Shown: positions 9,545 through 20,346 of the stretch, one piece after another
How positions within the stretch are numbered: the first letter of the stretch is position 1
Layout: each line of letters starts with the position of its first letter
Assembly: GCA_001953115.1 (NCBI GenBank)
Contig: LSSL01001024.1
Span: 25,971-89,970, forward strand
Length of the DNA: 64,000 bases
Origin: Smittium mucronatum
Lineage: Eukaryota > Kickxellomycota > Harpellomycetes > Harpellales > Legeriomycetaceae
Reading direction: 5' to 3'
Position numbers and translations under genes: made by a program
Notes under the pieces: generated by a model
Seen by the model: the letters and a program-made list of their open reading frames with translations, nothing else
What the model was told of the DNA's origin: nothing
Databases searched by the model: none

Positions 9545-11390
9545 GTGGGAGGACGCCTCGTTATGTTTCGAGCCACTTGGGCAAAACTCACCAAAAATCA
9601 ATTGGAGAGAAAAATAGCGGAGAGAGTTTTGTGATCCCTTTCAGAGATCCGATTCCGGAAATCAAGAAAAATTCCGCAAGTGAGGGAAAATTTTAAAGTC
9701 TTTTGCGAAGAAGAGAGCGGAGACGCAGCAGGGGCGATAAATTCTCCAAAATATTTCAGAAAATTTTACGAGAGCCGAGTTGCGCCCACAAAAATGTGCG
9801 CAAGTTATCTGTTGACAACCCACTCTCAAGGCTCCAAGAGGAAGATGGTCCGTAAGGAGAGAAGTACTATATAAAAGGTGATGGCGGCTCTTCTGCCTAA
9901 GGAAGAAATATAGGAAGTGAAGGACAGGAGACCTGTATTTTAAATCAACCTATTTGCGATTCCAAAAAATAATGGCGACCTTCTCTTGGTATTGAACCTC
10001 AGTAAAATCACCAGCCATATAGAAGAACGCTCGTTCAAAATTGATACCCTGACATCGATTTGCAGCATGATCAGAAAGAATATTACATGACGTCATTATA
10101 TCTCGAAGACGAATTTATGAATTTTCTGATCCATCATACATGCAATAAATATCCTAGATTTGTGTGGAACGGTATTAAGTTCCAATTTCGATTCCTTCCC
10201 TTTGGACTCTTGCTGAGCTTGCAGACATTTACCAAGGCTCTCAAGCCGGTGCTGGTCTGGGATTTTACCCAGACAATCCGAGTATCAGCCTAATTGGGTG
10301 ATCTACTGATAATAATAAATTCCAAGGAGAATATTATAAGGAACAATGAAATGATGTATTCGCATTTAGTCAACTTTGGATATAAAATCAAACAGGATAA
10401 ATCCAGTATATCACCATCCAAATCAATAAAACACTTGGGGATGATGATAAAATCTCAATAGATGAGCCTGAAGTTCCCAAAGAACAAGATCAGAGACCCC
10501 CGCATAGAGGCCAATGAACTATTGAAGAAATTCCAGAAGACATCGAGAAATATGGCGAGCTTTATTTTCAAAGCACAATCGATGTAAGTAGCTCTCCTTA
10601 CTGAAATTCTTATGCTGATAAGACCGCTAGAATTTGAGAAAAATTTAATGAAGATTTCAAAGTCGTAGAAAGCTTCAGTAACTTTGAGCAAATCTGCTTT
10701 ATAGAGCCTGGAATTCCGTAACAGAAAATTGAGAAATGGAACAGGAAATAATTTCTTCTGAAGATACCAGAAATGGAATTCTTTAAAGATGACAGTGGTA
10801 CGGCATGGAAAATCGTAGTGTTATTTAAATTATGCTTCTGTCTGTTGCCTCAATGGTTGGTATTAGCATAAATCAATTTCAAAATCTTTTTAACAATATA
10901 ATAAGCTCTCCAGATCCCCAATTTTGTTTTTATCTCCTTTTTAGTCTATTCAAACAATAATAAAACTCTGAAATACGTTAGGTGATTTGGCTGAATTACT
11001 TCTCCAAAATTTCTATAAGCTTAAGCTGAGATTTTTTTTAGCTGCCTGAGGACCAAAAATCGTCCTCAGATGACATATGTGCATCGGTGCCTCCGAGGCT
11101 TCAAGCAGACTAGCGGCCCAGACAGAATTTTCTCTCTCCAAAAAATCTTTTTGGAGGTCGGAGGCATTATTTGGAAATCACATCATCGATATAATCATTT
11201 CAAAAGCAAATTGCAAAGTAAAAAACTGCTACAGCTGGTTCAAAGACGTAAACTCAAAGGGAATGTATGCCCTCAGACATTCATGGAAACAATGTATCAA
11301 CCCTTATTGTTGGCATACGTCTAATTTAATCATAGAGGTCATTCAAAAGGTCAGGTGAGAACGAATCACACTTAATTTAGCTACTCCTAT
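9545..11390 (+). pseudogene. DIRS-1 reverse transcriptase / RNase H
   Basis: Opens VGGRLVMFRATWAKLT and then VIPFRDPIPEI in another frame, the usual N-terminal DIRS RT block. After frame changes the palm follows: NLFAIPKNNGDLLLVLNLSK, then SFKIDTLTSICSMIRKNYY, then PRFVWNGIKFQFRFLPFGLL. The catalytic YxDD equivalent at about 10287-10310 reads stop-LGDLL, so the Tyr and one Asp are lost. The thumb is seen as SPSKSIKHLGMMIKSQ. An RNase H start is seen at about 10760 (EFFKDDSGTAWKIVV). From 11230 to 11390 comes the linker INPYCWHTSNLIIEVIQKVR that precedes the recombinase. Several stops and frameshifts make it non-functional. Multiple short open frames in this interval are pieces of this gene. 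Confidence 0.83.
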
Positions 11391-11529
11391 GTGGAAGTAA
11401 GCACTATCATTTCCAGAACTCATAAAACTAACTCTGGTAGAGTCTATATCGATACAGGCAATAGAGCTTGTTCCAGAACACAGAAGTGGAAAATCTACAC
11501 TTACTGGGGAAAAAATGGTATCTATCAGC

Positions 11530-12510
11530 TACAGAGTATTACCGGAGCTTCCTCGAAAATCAAGGCTACAATAAGGAAGCTAAATAAATCTTCCTTCCGA
11601 AAGAACGATTTTTGAAACGCCGAACAAGAAATAGCTCAATCTAACTGAAGTTTATAGATTGGTTAGAGGATAAGAAAAATTTAAGTAACTATTCAACAAC
11701 AGATTTGATAAATAATTTAAAGGAATTATTTATATAAAGAAATTTAAAAATCAATACACTCAAGTTGTAAAAATTTGAAACTGTTTAAAAATTTGCTACA
11801 GACAACGTAAAAATGAATTCCGATCAATGGAATTTATTTATCAAGAACGTAGAATAAATGAATACTGAGATTTAAAATTCATTGGAAATTGACATCAAAC
11901 CCAGTCTATTTCGTTTTTTGTCAGACGAACCATCAGAAACACTTAAGATAAAAGATATTACACGAAATATTTGTTGTTTATTAGCGACATGTGGTCTATT
12001 ACTTCTCCAGTGACATGCATAGGATCAAATGTATCAGAAATGTCTTTTTAAATTACGAGATAGGATTTATAATCGTGGCATCTATAGAAAAACGTGGAGA
12101 CAGGTCCATAATAATACAGTGTACACTAAAGGCACATAATAAAAAATTATTATTTCCGATATATGCTTATAAAATATACAAGGAAAAAGTAGCTTACGTA
12201 CCTTGTACAAGATCTCATTTTAATGAAAACACAATCTTTGTTAACCATTGTCTATATATGTTGATGATAATTCTAAACCCCTCTCTGTGTATAGAGTTTC
12301 CAGAAAAATTAAATAAATTACAGGCATATTTATAAATAAAGGAAATAAGGTACCTAAACCAGAACTATCAGCCCAAACTTTGTGGCAAATTCCGGAGTAT
12401 CAGATGATGCTATTATCTTCCAAGAATATTGATCCGGCTTTAAAATATTTGATAAATATTACAGACTAGACAGAAATCTCGGAGAAAACTTTATGAATTC
12501 CATAATTTGA
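11530..12510 (+). pseudogene. DIRS-1 tyrosine recombinase
   Basis: The N-terminal core-binding part reads YRSFLENQGYNKEA then RFLKRRTRNSS and FIDWLEDKKNLSNYSTTDLI. The catalytic part resumes at about 11925 with SDEPSETLKIKDITRNICC and LLATCGLLLL, continues through VAYVPCTRSHFNENT, and reaches PNFVANSGVSDDAIIF. It ends with the nucleophile block KIFDKYYRLDRNLGEN at about 12439-12486, where the tyrosine is kept. The upstream HxxR-like position is degraded and a TGA lies just before SGFKIFDKYY. The enzyme would integrate circular DIRS cDNA without target duplication. Frameshifts and stops break it. Confidence 0.8.
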
Positions 12511-12514
12511 AGCA

Positions 12515-12613
12515 ACTTATATATATCTCCTATATGAGATATAATGTAAATATTAATCGGGCTCAGAGAGCTATTATTTATTAATATTATACGATTATAG
12601 GAGAGATATATAA
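12515..12613 (+). repeat. DIRS-1 internal complementary region
   Basis: The first half (CTTATATATATCTCCTATAT then GAGATATAATG) is complementary to the left outer edge at 8461-8489. The second half (ATTATACGATTATAGGAGA then TATATAAGT) is complementary to the right outer edge at 12755-12786. A composite of both element ends placed just inside the 3' ITR is diagnostic of DIRS elements. Confidence 0.75.
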
Positions 12614-12616
12614 GTA

Positions 12617-12787
12617 CCACCCAGTCAGTGACTATTTTATCTATGTGAAAAGATAATAATCATATAATCATATGTATTTTACAAAATATAAATGGATTTA
12701 TTTAGTTTTTAGAGCTTATAATTTCGGTTATATTATCAAATAATTAAGTTAAAACTTATATATATCTCCTATAATCGTATAATACTG
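12617..12787 (-). repeat. DIRS-1 right inverted terminal repeat
   Basis: Aligns as the reverse complement of 8461-8610. Best-conserved blocks are TAATTTCGGTTATATTATC (12720-12738) and the outer ATATATATCTCCTATAATCG. The inner block GAAAAGATAATAATCATATA lies at 12648-12667. Confidence 0.72.
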
Positions 12788-12870
12788 AATCATATTTGCT
12801 TTCCCAGCTTGATTAATATTCATATAATACGAAATAAATAGACATAAGGCGTTAATAGTTTCAATTTATA

Positions 12871-13043
12871 TTAAACCCTTCAGGACTGTTAATACAATAA
12901 ATATCATTTATTTTCCATTTCAATGTTGATATTGGGATAATGATATATTTATATTATTGGATAAATCAAAATATTGGACCGATTAAAATGGTTGATTTAT
13001 ACAAATAGTATTGGTGCTTATATTTGGGCCTGAAAAGAGATAA
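12871..13043 (+). mobile_element. TTAA MITE family A, copy 2 (173 bp)
   Basis: Begins TTAAACCCTTCAGG, contains TTCAATGTTGATATTGG, and ends GGGCCTGAAAAGAGATAA. It follows copies at 8079 and 38926 through most of its length. Its right terminus abuts an inverted relative at 13040. Confidence 0.62.
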
Positions 13044-13299
13044 CCTTTTCAGAGCCTAAAATATACCAAGCTCCTATTTGTGAAATTTCAATAGCTTTTA
13101 TTCTGATATGAATATAATAGATTTTTTAATTTTTTGTCCCTATGAGTGTCGAACACTCTTATTGTAAAATATTGATAAATAAATATATCAATTTCAACGG
13201 TTAACCGACAGCTTGTTGATTTTTAAATAGGAATCTAGGTAACATAAATATTGATGCTGAAAATGGCACAAAATCTCCCACCGGTGACGAAAGATTTAA
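13040..13299 (-). mobile_element. Inverted MITE adjoining copy 2
   Basis: ATAACCTTTTCAGAGCCTAA at the left is the reverse complement of a family A right end, with CTCCTATTTGTG matching CACAAATAGGAG of copy 1. The right end GACGAAAGATTTAA with CCACCGGTGACG matches the type B terminus at 6459-6696 better. It therefore seems a mixed or recombined element, head to head with the previous one. Confidence 0.45.
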
Positions 13300-13481
13300 G
13301 TTAGAATTTGATTTTTTTTACTTCCAATATTGTACAATAATGATGCTCCTATTTTGCACCTTGAAACCTTAAAGGGGAGGTTTTACAAAAATCACCTCAA
13401 AGGTGAATTTTTTAACCGCCAAAAATTCCAATAAACCACACTATCAAAATACACAAAGCAAATATAATTGTATTTTTAAAG

Positions 13482-13663
13482 TTAATTTGAATTTTTCGTC
13501 ACCATGGTTCATTTCCTACCATTTTTCATGGAAATCATTTATGTTTCTTGATTTTCATTCAAAAAATTAAAATTAAACTAGCTAAATCTTTGCGAATTGT
13601 GAATATTCTTATTACAATTTATATAATTGGAGCGCTTATCACACATGGGGGCGGAAGGGTTAA
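13482..13663. mobile_element. Degenerate type B MITE
   Basis: The left part TTTTTCGTCACCATGG resembles the type B inner terminus (CTTTCGTCACCGG). The right end is GGGGGCGGAAGGGTTAA. The arms are only partly complementary. The open frame 13548-13793 lies across it and is not considered a gene. Confidence 0.4.
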
Positions 13664-13925
13664 AGTTCGATTAAATTTTCAAAATATACTAATATTTTTA
13701 ATAACATCATATTTTAATGAAAAACATAATGATTTGTTGAAAATAATACTAAATGTAAAATTTTTATACTTTTTGATAATAAAAAGGGCGTAATTTGGCA
13801 CTAAAGTTCAACCAAATACATACTAATTGTTTTTTTGCGTTTTATTTTTTTAATAAAAAATATTTTTCCTTAAAGAACCAATAAAATTTAGATATTTTTT
13901 TTATCAAAACGAAGAAATCCAATTA

Positions 13926-13964
<39 letters not shown>

Positions 13965-14122
13965 ATAAAAAGTTTAAAATCTGATAGCTTAAAAAAATAA
14001 TACCTGGAATATTCTCTGAAGATATAAAATTTTATGGAATAAAAAAGCATTTCTCTTTTTAAAATATTTTCAAGATACATAGTATTATATTTGTATAATT
14101 TAAAGCTTCCATAAAGATAAAA
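13664..14122. other. AT-rich spacer with ATT microsatellite
   Basis: No gene. An (ATT)n tract of about 12 units lies at 13925-13962. The rest is A/T-rich sequence leading into the MULE frame at 14123. Confidence 0.6.
13925..13962. repeat. (ATT)n microsatellite
   Basis: Uninterrupted run of about 12 ATT triplets. Confidence 0.9.
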
Positions 14123-14897
14123 ATGGCGACCAGTATATCAAAAAACAGCTGGGAAGAAGTTGAATTTAGTTATTTTCAAATATATGAACAAAATATGAAA
14201 ATAAAGCAGCCGAGATTCTTTAAAAAATATAAAAAGGTGATTTATTACTGTCAAAATCTTAAAACTAACTATTGGCGTGGGAAATGAGAGTTTATATTTA
14301 TTATGAATGTCAAAAATCATATTTCTGTTCTAAGAAACAGATCGAAATTTTAGATAAAATATGTAATAAAAAAATTTAATAAAGTATACCGAGGATGGTT
14401 TAGATCTGTACAGGATTTAAAAAAAATTCTAATAATTTTATGGTTGTGATGAAACGAGTATACTCCATAAGAGGTAATGATAATCAAAGACACAGAAGCA
14501 AAAAAATCATCACAGCTCAATTTTTTTATGAAAAATTTAACTAGATGGTTAAATAAAGAGATATAAATGGAGCTTATTTTTTGAGCTATTAATCCAACCA
14601 TGATAATATAAAAGCGATTAAAAATTCAAAAAAGAATCTGTCTCATCTTTTAATGACATCAAATTTGCACTTAGACTTTAAATTTAAATTAATAAAAGGT
14701 GGGTATCCAGTAATTGTGGCAGGAGTTAAAGAAATAAATAAGACATTTATACCTGTCGCAATAGTCATATTAAGTCCAGATGATACTAATGATTATATTT
14801 GGATATTGAAAATTTTGGAATACGAGGCACGAAGTATGGGATTTATTTTCGAGATAGATACTTTAGTGGTAGAATCGGCTCCAAAAATATCTAAATC
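14123..14897 (+). pseudogene. MULE transposase, 5' part (MULE-1)
   Basis: ATG at 14123 opens MATSISKNSWEEVEF. A Cys/His patch follows (KKVIYYCQNLKTNYW, later MNVKNHISVLRN), resembling the FLYWCH/WRKY-type DNA-binding N-terminus of Mutator-like transposases. After frame shifts, 14653-14897 reads LHLDFKFKLIKGGYPVIVAG, then FIPVAIVILSPDDTNDYIW, then IDTLVVESAPKISKS. This is the MULE catalytic core: HxDATYKL with the first Asp kept, and the second metal-ligand region read as VVESAP. The frame is cut at 14898 by a Tc1-like insertion and resumes at 16808. Confidence 0.72.
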
Positions 14898-14899
14898 TA

Positions 14900-15060
14900 C
14901 ACCTTTTCAGGACAAAATTCGAAAAAAGTAAAATTGATTTAAAAAAATGAAAAACTATTGGTTTTTAGTAAAATTAATTTCGTAAAAAAGTAAGAATGAA
15001 TTGGATAAAATTCCAATTAATTAGAAAAAAAATAATACAATTTTGGAAGGTGAAACTGAG
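14900..15060 (+). repeat. Tc1-1 left TIR
   Basis: Reverse complement of 16641-16805 with a moderate number of differences. Shared blocks include AGTAAGAATGAATTGGATAA and TGAAACTGA. Confidence 0.85.
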
Positions 15061-15198
15061 AAATGTAAAATTATTAAACCAGGCACCGAACCACATATAA
15101 AATAGCTCTATCACGTGTAAAAAAAAACTGCGTGTTTTCGATAAAAATTCGTGACATTTCTCGAAATAATACTGCATATTAGTCATTAATTTCCTTCT

Positions 15199-16175
15199 CT
15201 ATGATTCTGATGTCCCACTCGACTTGTGTAAATTCTCTATTAGAATCTCTATTATTAATTTTCTGACATTATCAAACATTCTTTTCTTAATAATATATTT
15301 GATTACAATCCATGAATTTTCTATTGGACTTAACATAGGAGAATAAGGGCTTAGATAAAATGACACCACCCCTTCATAAATGGAAATTGAATCCAGAATA
15401 ACATTTTGACAGGTCATGTTATCAGAAATAATAACGATATTTGACGAATATAAACCAATTATAATTACCTTATTTATCATTACCTTAATCCATTCGTCAC
15501 AATAAACTGATCTATAGCTATTTCTTTTTGTTTTAAAATGCAAATACCAAGGGTTGAAATCCCATATATCATGTGTAAATTTGGCCCTTTAATTTTTGGG
15601 AGCTTTGCCACAGCCCTCTGACCTTTTTCCGATATTACTCTATATCTCTTCAAAAATAAATTTAAATCACTTTTATCGATAAAGATGAAGAGCCTTGCTA
15701 AACTGGAATATTGTAGAAAAAAATTTACATGATTTTTACCCCTGACTTTATTTTCAAAAGAGTAAATTTGGGATGGCTCCATATGCGTTCCTTTAATCGT
15801 AAATTTTTTAAAAAACAGATTTTTGCTGGTTGTCCGCTTCGAGACTATCAAATCAAATTCCATGTTTAATTTTTTTTAATCCTTTAAGCGTGTAATGCAG
15901 ATTTCCATCAATTTTTTTTTCTGAAAATTCCGAATGACTTTCAAGTATTTTTGCGACCCCTAACCTATTTGTACCCATATTTTTTGGCTGACAGATCCAT
16001 ATTTTATCCAACCATATGCAGTTCAATCTGGTATTTTATGGGCAATTAATAAACTGATGCATTCAAACTCACTTTCAGACTATTTTACAATAGAATCTCT
16101 AACATAATAGGGATATTTTTTGTAACAAACCCTTACTGTTTCATTTACAGAATTATCAATTTCAGTTAAATACAT
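15199..16175 (-). pseudogene. Tc1/mariner-like DDE transposase
   Basis: ATG at 16175 opens MYLTEIDNSVNETVRVCYKK. A degenerate helix-turn-helix part includes TAYGWIKYGSVSQK. From 15863 the frame EFDLIVSKRTTSKNLFFKKF runs through FIFIDKSDLNLFLKR (first Asp), RAVAKLPKIKGPNLHM and YRSVYCDEWIKVM. Then come IVIISDNMTCQNV (second Asp) and YLSPYSPMLSPIENSWIVI (Glu). The second Asp and the Glu are 34 positions apart, close to the DD34E pattern. One frameshift near 15535 joins the two best frames, and the N-terminal part has stops. The length, about 325 codons, is normal for the family. All three catalytic residues survive although the gene is broken. Confidence 0.85.
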
Positions 16176-16640
16176 ATTTTACTTGGTATAAATAGCCCAA
16201 AAAATGATTTTGAATGGTTCTAAACAAAGGGGAAATTTTGAGGGCTAGATTATATTTTTTTAGTAGTATTTGGAGGTTAAAATCTTAAGAAAAAAAAACA
16301 GATTTATCCTTTGAATACGCAGATTATTAACCGAAAAAAAAATTAAGACGAAAATTGTGACACAATTAATAAATATCAAAGATTAAAATGTAATTTTTTT
16401 AAACTTTAGTAAAAAACAATTGAAAATATTACATAAACATAAAATTGATAAATATCTTCATGTGACGTAATTTAAATTTTATCAATTTCAAAATAATTTA
16501 AAGCGTATCACTGAAAAAAATTCTGAGATGTTTTAAAAAAATAAAAGCAACCATATATGGAAATCATTATCAATTTTTATTAAATACCAAAAAAAGGATA
16601 GTATGTTATAGTTAAACTAAATGAGTAGCTTTTGGTACTT

Positions 16641-16805
16641 CAGTTTCACCCTTTGAAATTGGAATTCTTTTTTATTTTTTTAATTTATTGGAGTTTTATC
16701 CAATTCATTCTTACTTTTTGCAAAATAAATTTTACTAAAAACCGATATTATTTCACTTTTTTTGCAATCAATTTTAATTTTTTCGAATTTGGTCCTGAAA
16801 AGGCA
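16641..16805 (-). repeat. Tc1-1 right TIR
   Basis: Reverse complement of the left TIR, ending CGAATTTGGTCCTGAAAAGG. Short open frames starting in it read out into the MULE sequence. Confidence 0.85.
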
Positions 16806-16807
16806 TA

Positions 16808-17452
16808 TTTATAAAATATCTAATAGTATCAAAAGAACTAACTTATGGTTCCATGTCTCTAAAAGAAATAGAGATTTTATTGGAAATAAATTTCGAAAAT
16901 TCGACGATCATGTTTACAAAGATATCCTCAAAATAAAACGTTCTCCACCAAAGAGGTTTTTGAAATTTTGAAAATTTTTTTTATTGAAATTGGTAGATAA
17001 GTTCGCAATTTTTTTTTGAGAACAATTAAAATTGGTATAAAGGTTACTCCATTTTTAGTCCATCAAATAAAAATTCCCTCGATAGGCTCAATAATATCAT
17101 AAAATAAAAAATTATAAGACAAATTGAAGTGTATAAATTAAAATTTATTGATTTATCCAAAGAAATAAATGAAGACTAGGAAATTTTTTACTCCTTATAT
17201 TTTGATAAAGTTGTATATAACGAAATTTCATTCGTGGGAAAGAATAGGTTACATTTTAAAAATGTAAAATATTATTCTAATACGAGTGTATTCATAATTT
17301 CAGAAAAAATATTAGAAAATTTTGAACTTAAATATTATCAGTTACCGCAAATTCATTATAATTCAAAAAATTTGATGCTTTGGTCAGTTTTTACGAAAAA
17401 TACCTTTATTTATGCAAGTAATAGTATTTTGACATGGAAAAAAAGCGTATAG
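16808..17452 (+). pseudogene. MULE transposase, 3' part (MULE-1)
   Basis: Continues the gene interrupted at 14898: ISNSIKRTNLWFHVSKRNRD is the MULE block after the second catalytic region, aligned with the other copy at 57.2 kb (MIKRTNFWLHVSKNIKHF). PSNKNSLDRLNNIIK at about 17060-17110 corresponds to PSMNNSIERFNFKIK of that copy. A C-terminal open stretch (17234-17452) ends LTWKKSV before a stop. Stops and shifts are frequent. Confidence 0.65.
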
Positions 17453-18339
17453 CTCTTAAGATTTTTATTTTTATTTTTAAAAAGTATCTTAATACAAGTA
17501 CACAGTACTAACATGTATAGATGGTGGACTATACGATATCATATGAGATAAAAACATCTCATTTAATAATTATTGTAAATTTATTTATTAATGTTATAAC
17601 CAAAAAAAAAACCGGTCGTGAGAATATAATGAAAATCGATCATATTTTAACCCAAATGATAAAATAATATATAGAAACAATAAAAATTAATAAAATCGTT
17701 ATGAAAATTTTAGGATTACCTCAAAAAGTGAGTTTTTTCTGGGCCTGTATCAAAATAGAAATAAAACAGAATGGACGATTAAAAAAATGCGGAAGATAGT
17801 GGAGTTGACTAGCGTTACTCAAATATATATTTTTACGTAAGTTACCGCAAAAAAAAATCGCTATAAAAACAATCTATTATTTTAAATTTCAGAATTTCGC
17901 AATAGTGATGAAGATATAAGCGAAGAAATCTCTGCATATGCTATTGGACATGTAATGAAATGTTTCAAGTTAAAATATTTATATATACTTAAATAATTTT
18001 ATCGGTTTTAGGTTATTATAAATTTATTTTTAGGATTACTGAATTCCAAAAAAATAAAATAGCCTATGTTATTGGGTATTTTTCTTAGTGAAACCGGATA
18101 GAGTATACTGTGTGAATTTAATTGGATTAATAAGATGGCAAAAAATAGTTAGAATATCACGAAGCTAAAAAAAAAAGTAATAAACGCTACCCCAAGTTTT
18201 ACTTCATCACATGAAAAGTTATCTCATAATAATAAATAGTGAATTTTTCGATTCACATTATAAGAGACAAATCTGAAATTCTAAAGTCCTGGGACTGTTT
18301 TTTTTTTCAGGGATGAAATAAAAAATTATTTGATTTTTT
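17453..18339. other. AT-rich spacer
   Basis: No recognisable gene. A GTAAGT near 17838 and a TTTCAG near 17892 look like a 5' and 3' splice pair around 55 bp apart, followed by a short open stretch, but no product can be identified. Confidence 0.3.
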
Positions 18340-19005
18340 TTTCAGTATTCATTCAGTCCATCGAATTTCGAAAATAAAGGGATTTAAAATTAGTAAAATA
18401 GCTTGAATTACCAGAGATTAACTCTATAATATTTGGTTTGAAGCTCAATTATTTTTTATCCCATGAAAATTGGTATGGGGGAATTCATAATTTTTTTCCA
18501 AATACAAAAAATTAATTACAGCGGTTTGATCTAACAATAAAAAATATGATTTTGGACTGGAATAAAAGAGAATCGGTTAATCTATCTACATTATTTATTC
18601 AAATTATAGAAAATAATTAAAATCCACACTATTCATTTTTTTTAAAAAAAAAAGAGTATAAAAAAACATTCTAATATTCATATTATCTTTGGAATAACCT
18701 AATTAAATCCGAAGAATTTAACTTAATACTTTATTTATTACACCTCCTTCCCCATTAAACAAAATGTATCTAATATTTAAGAAATTTTTGAATTTGAAAG
18801 TTTTAAACACACGAGGAAGATTATGGTTTCAGTGAAAATATTAGCAGATAAAATTAATATACTTAGGAATATATACATAATCTACCCATTTAAAATTTTC
18901 GATAAATATATAAAATGCTCTCATGTGTATCATGTTTTTAAGAAAATGGTAAGGACGGAGCTTCATGGTGTTCAGATATTAAACGCAAAAATAAGTGGAA
19001 GATAA
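18340..19005 (+). pseudogene. MULE transposase C-terminal fragment (MULE-3)
   Basis: FLSHENWYGGIHNFFPNTKN, then (after a stop) LQRFDLTIKNMILDWNKRES, matches the MULE segment that precedes the SWIM finger (WxxGxxxFxPxTNNxLERFN). Further on, 18823-19005 is open and carries DKYIKCSHVYHVFKKM, which may be a decayed Cys/His SWIM motif. Stops lie between these parts. It is a separate copy from MULE-1. Assignment rests on the one strong block. Confidence 0.5.
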
Positions 19006-20059
19006 AAAAAAAGGAAATATATTCGAGCCTCGTAATTTAAGAATACTGAACTAACTAAAAATACTATATTTAAATAATTTTAAATCAAATTCCTTATATT
19101 TTTTGCTTAAAAGTCTGTTGATTCTAATAAATAAAAATTTTAAATATAAAAGCGCTTTAATTTACTAATTTTTATTTAATCAAAATAAAAACTTGTACCC
19201 CTTTTTAAAATATGTATAATACTTATAAATATATGTAAAAATCATTATATTATATCGACACGGCTATATAAACCGATGATAAAATCTTGCTATTTATTCA
19301 TTACTACATCAAAATCACCGAATTCCAACAAATAAATCATCAAAATAAAAAAATCGCCGTTTTCGAGTCATTATTTCGTCATTTTATGACTAACTGACTA
19401 TCTCAATAATTTTCTATCATATCAAACCGTATAATTATGTTTTATGTAAATTTCAACCACTAAAATTGCCAATTTAATATGGTTTTATAAAGTCGTAATT
19501 AAATTTTTTATACGAATTAATACTGAAGATTTTTATTTATATGCCTTTTCTTTAATTTTCTAGTAAAAATTGATTTATTCTTTTTACGTTTATCGACTGC
19601 TTTTTTCTTGTATTTTATAATATATTTTATTTATATTTTATAAGTATAATGCTGGTCAATATACTGAATTTTTTACTTTTTACAGTTTATAAATAATATA
19701 ATTATATTAAAAATGGATAAATTAAACGAATTAAAAGATTATCATTTAATGTATAGGGTTAGTTTTGAATATTTTTAAAACAAAAATTACTTTATTTCGA
19801 GTTTATAATTGAATTCGGGGTGATTTTAGCGTAGTTTATTGTTCTTTTTATATTTATAAAATTCTTTATTTGCTAGTGAAAGTCACGATTTTTTTAATTG
19901 GGTTATTTAGTTAATAATAAACTATAAATTATTTGGACGTTAAATTTAAATTTATTAATTTTTAATTAGCTAAATATAAAAATTAACCGATATTAACCAA
20001 AAGAAAAGCCTTGAATTTTTTATACAAGTTTTTTTTTAATTTTGACAATTTTTTTGGCA
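19006..20059. other. AT-rich DNA, nothing recognised
   Basis: Extremely AT-rich with homopolymer runs. No open frame of interest and no repeat shared with other parts of the window was noticed. Confidence 0.5.
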
Positions 20060-20320
20060 ATTAATTTCGAAATTTTTTTTTGTATCACGGAATTTTGTTT
20101 TAAGATAACGTCATTAAAAACTATACTAAAAAAATATGAAAAAAAAAGACTTATAGAAAAGACTATTATCCTAACTACAATAAGCTCCTCTGCCGGACTA
20201 CTGGCTGCGTACCTACGGGAAAGGGGTTCAATCTACCAACCGAAAGACCCCTGCCCACCCTGGCATTGCTTCAAGTAGGCTGGATGACTGAGGTTACGCG
20301 CAGTCAAGAATTAAGCTCTT

Positions 20321-20346
20321 TTTCAATGAACAATAGTTCATTGAAA
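20321..20346. repeat. Perfect hairpin in family U
   Basis: TTTCAATGAAC, a 4-nt loop, then GTTCATTGAAA: an 11-bp perfect stem. Confidence 0.8.

Larger units (their letters stand above)
8461..12787 (+). mobile_element. DIRS-type retroelement DIRS-1 (decayed)
   Basis: Order on the plus strand: inverted terminal repeat, gag-like frame, reverse transcriptase with RNase H, tyrosine recombinase, internal complementary region, inverted terminal repeat. This order and the tyrosine recombinase in place of a DDE integrase define DIRS elements. The 5' ITR (8461-8610) pairs with the 3' ITR (12617-12787). A composite segment at 12515-12613 carries sequence complementary to both outer edges, which is the DIRS internal complementary region used to circularise the cDNA. 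Stops and frameshifts interrupt every coding part, so the copy is dead. TTAA MITEs flank it on both sides (8079-8249 and 12871-13043), but no insertion junction ties them to it. Confidence 0.88.
14900..16805 (-). mobile_element. Tc1/mariner-like element Tc1-1
   Basis: Flanked by TA at 14898-14899 and 16806-16807. Termini read CACCTTTTCAGGAC on the left and GTCCTGAAAAGGCA on the right. The TIRs extend about 160 bp (14900-15060 and 16641-16805) with scattered mismatches. A broken DDE transposase lies inside on the minus strand. It is inserted in the MULE-1 transposase frame. Confidence 0.85.

Noticed and set aside
8682..10310. Reassigned TAA (Tyr) genetic code, suggested by repeated Tyr-to-TAA positions
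   Set aside because: The intact PSP1 gene reads through 773 codons without internal stops in the standard code, and LINE and MULE stops fall at other residues too. Decay is the simpler explanation.
13925..13962. CRISPR-like or regulatory tandem array
   Set aside because: Simple ATT microsatellite with no spacers.
17838..17897. GTAAGT and TTTCAG pair resembling a short intron
   Set aside because: No flanking exon could be tied to a product; a single pair of such words is expected by chance in this composition.
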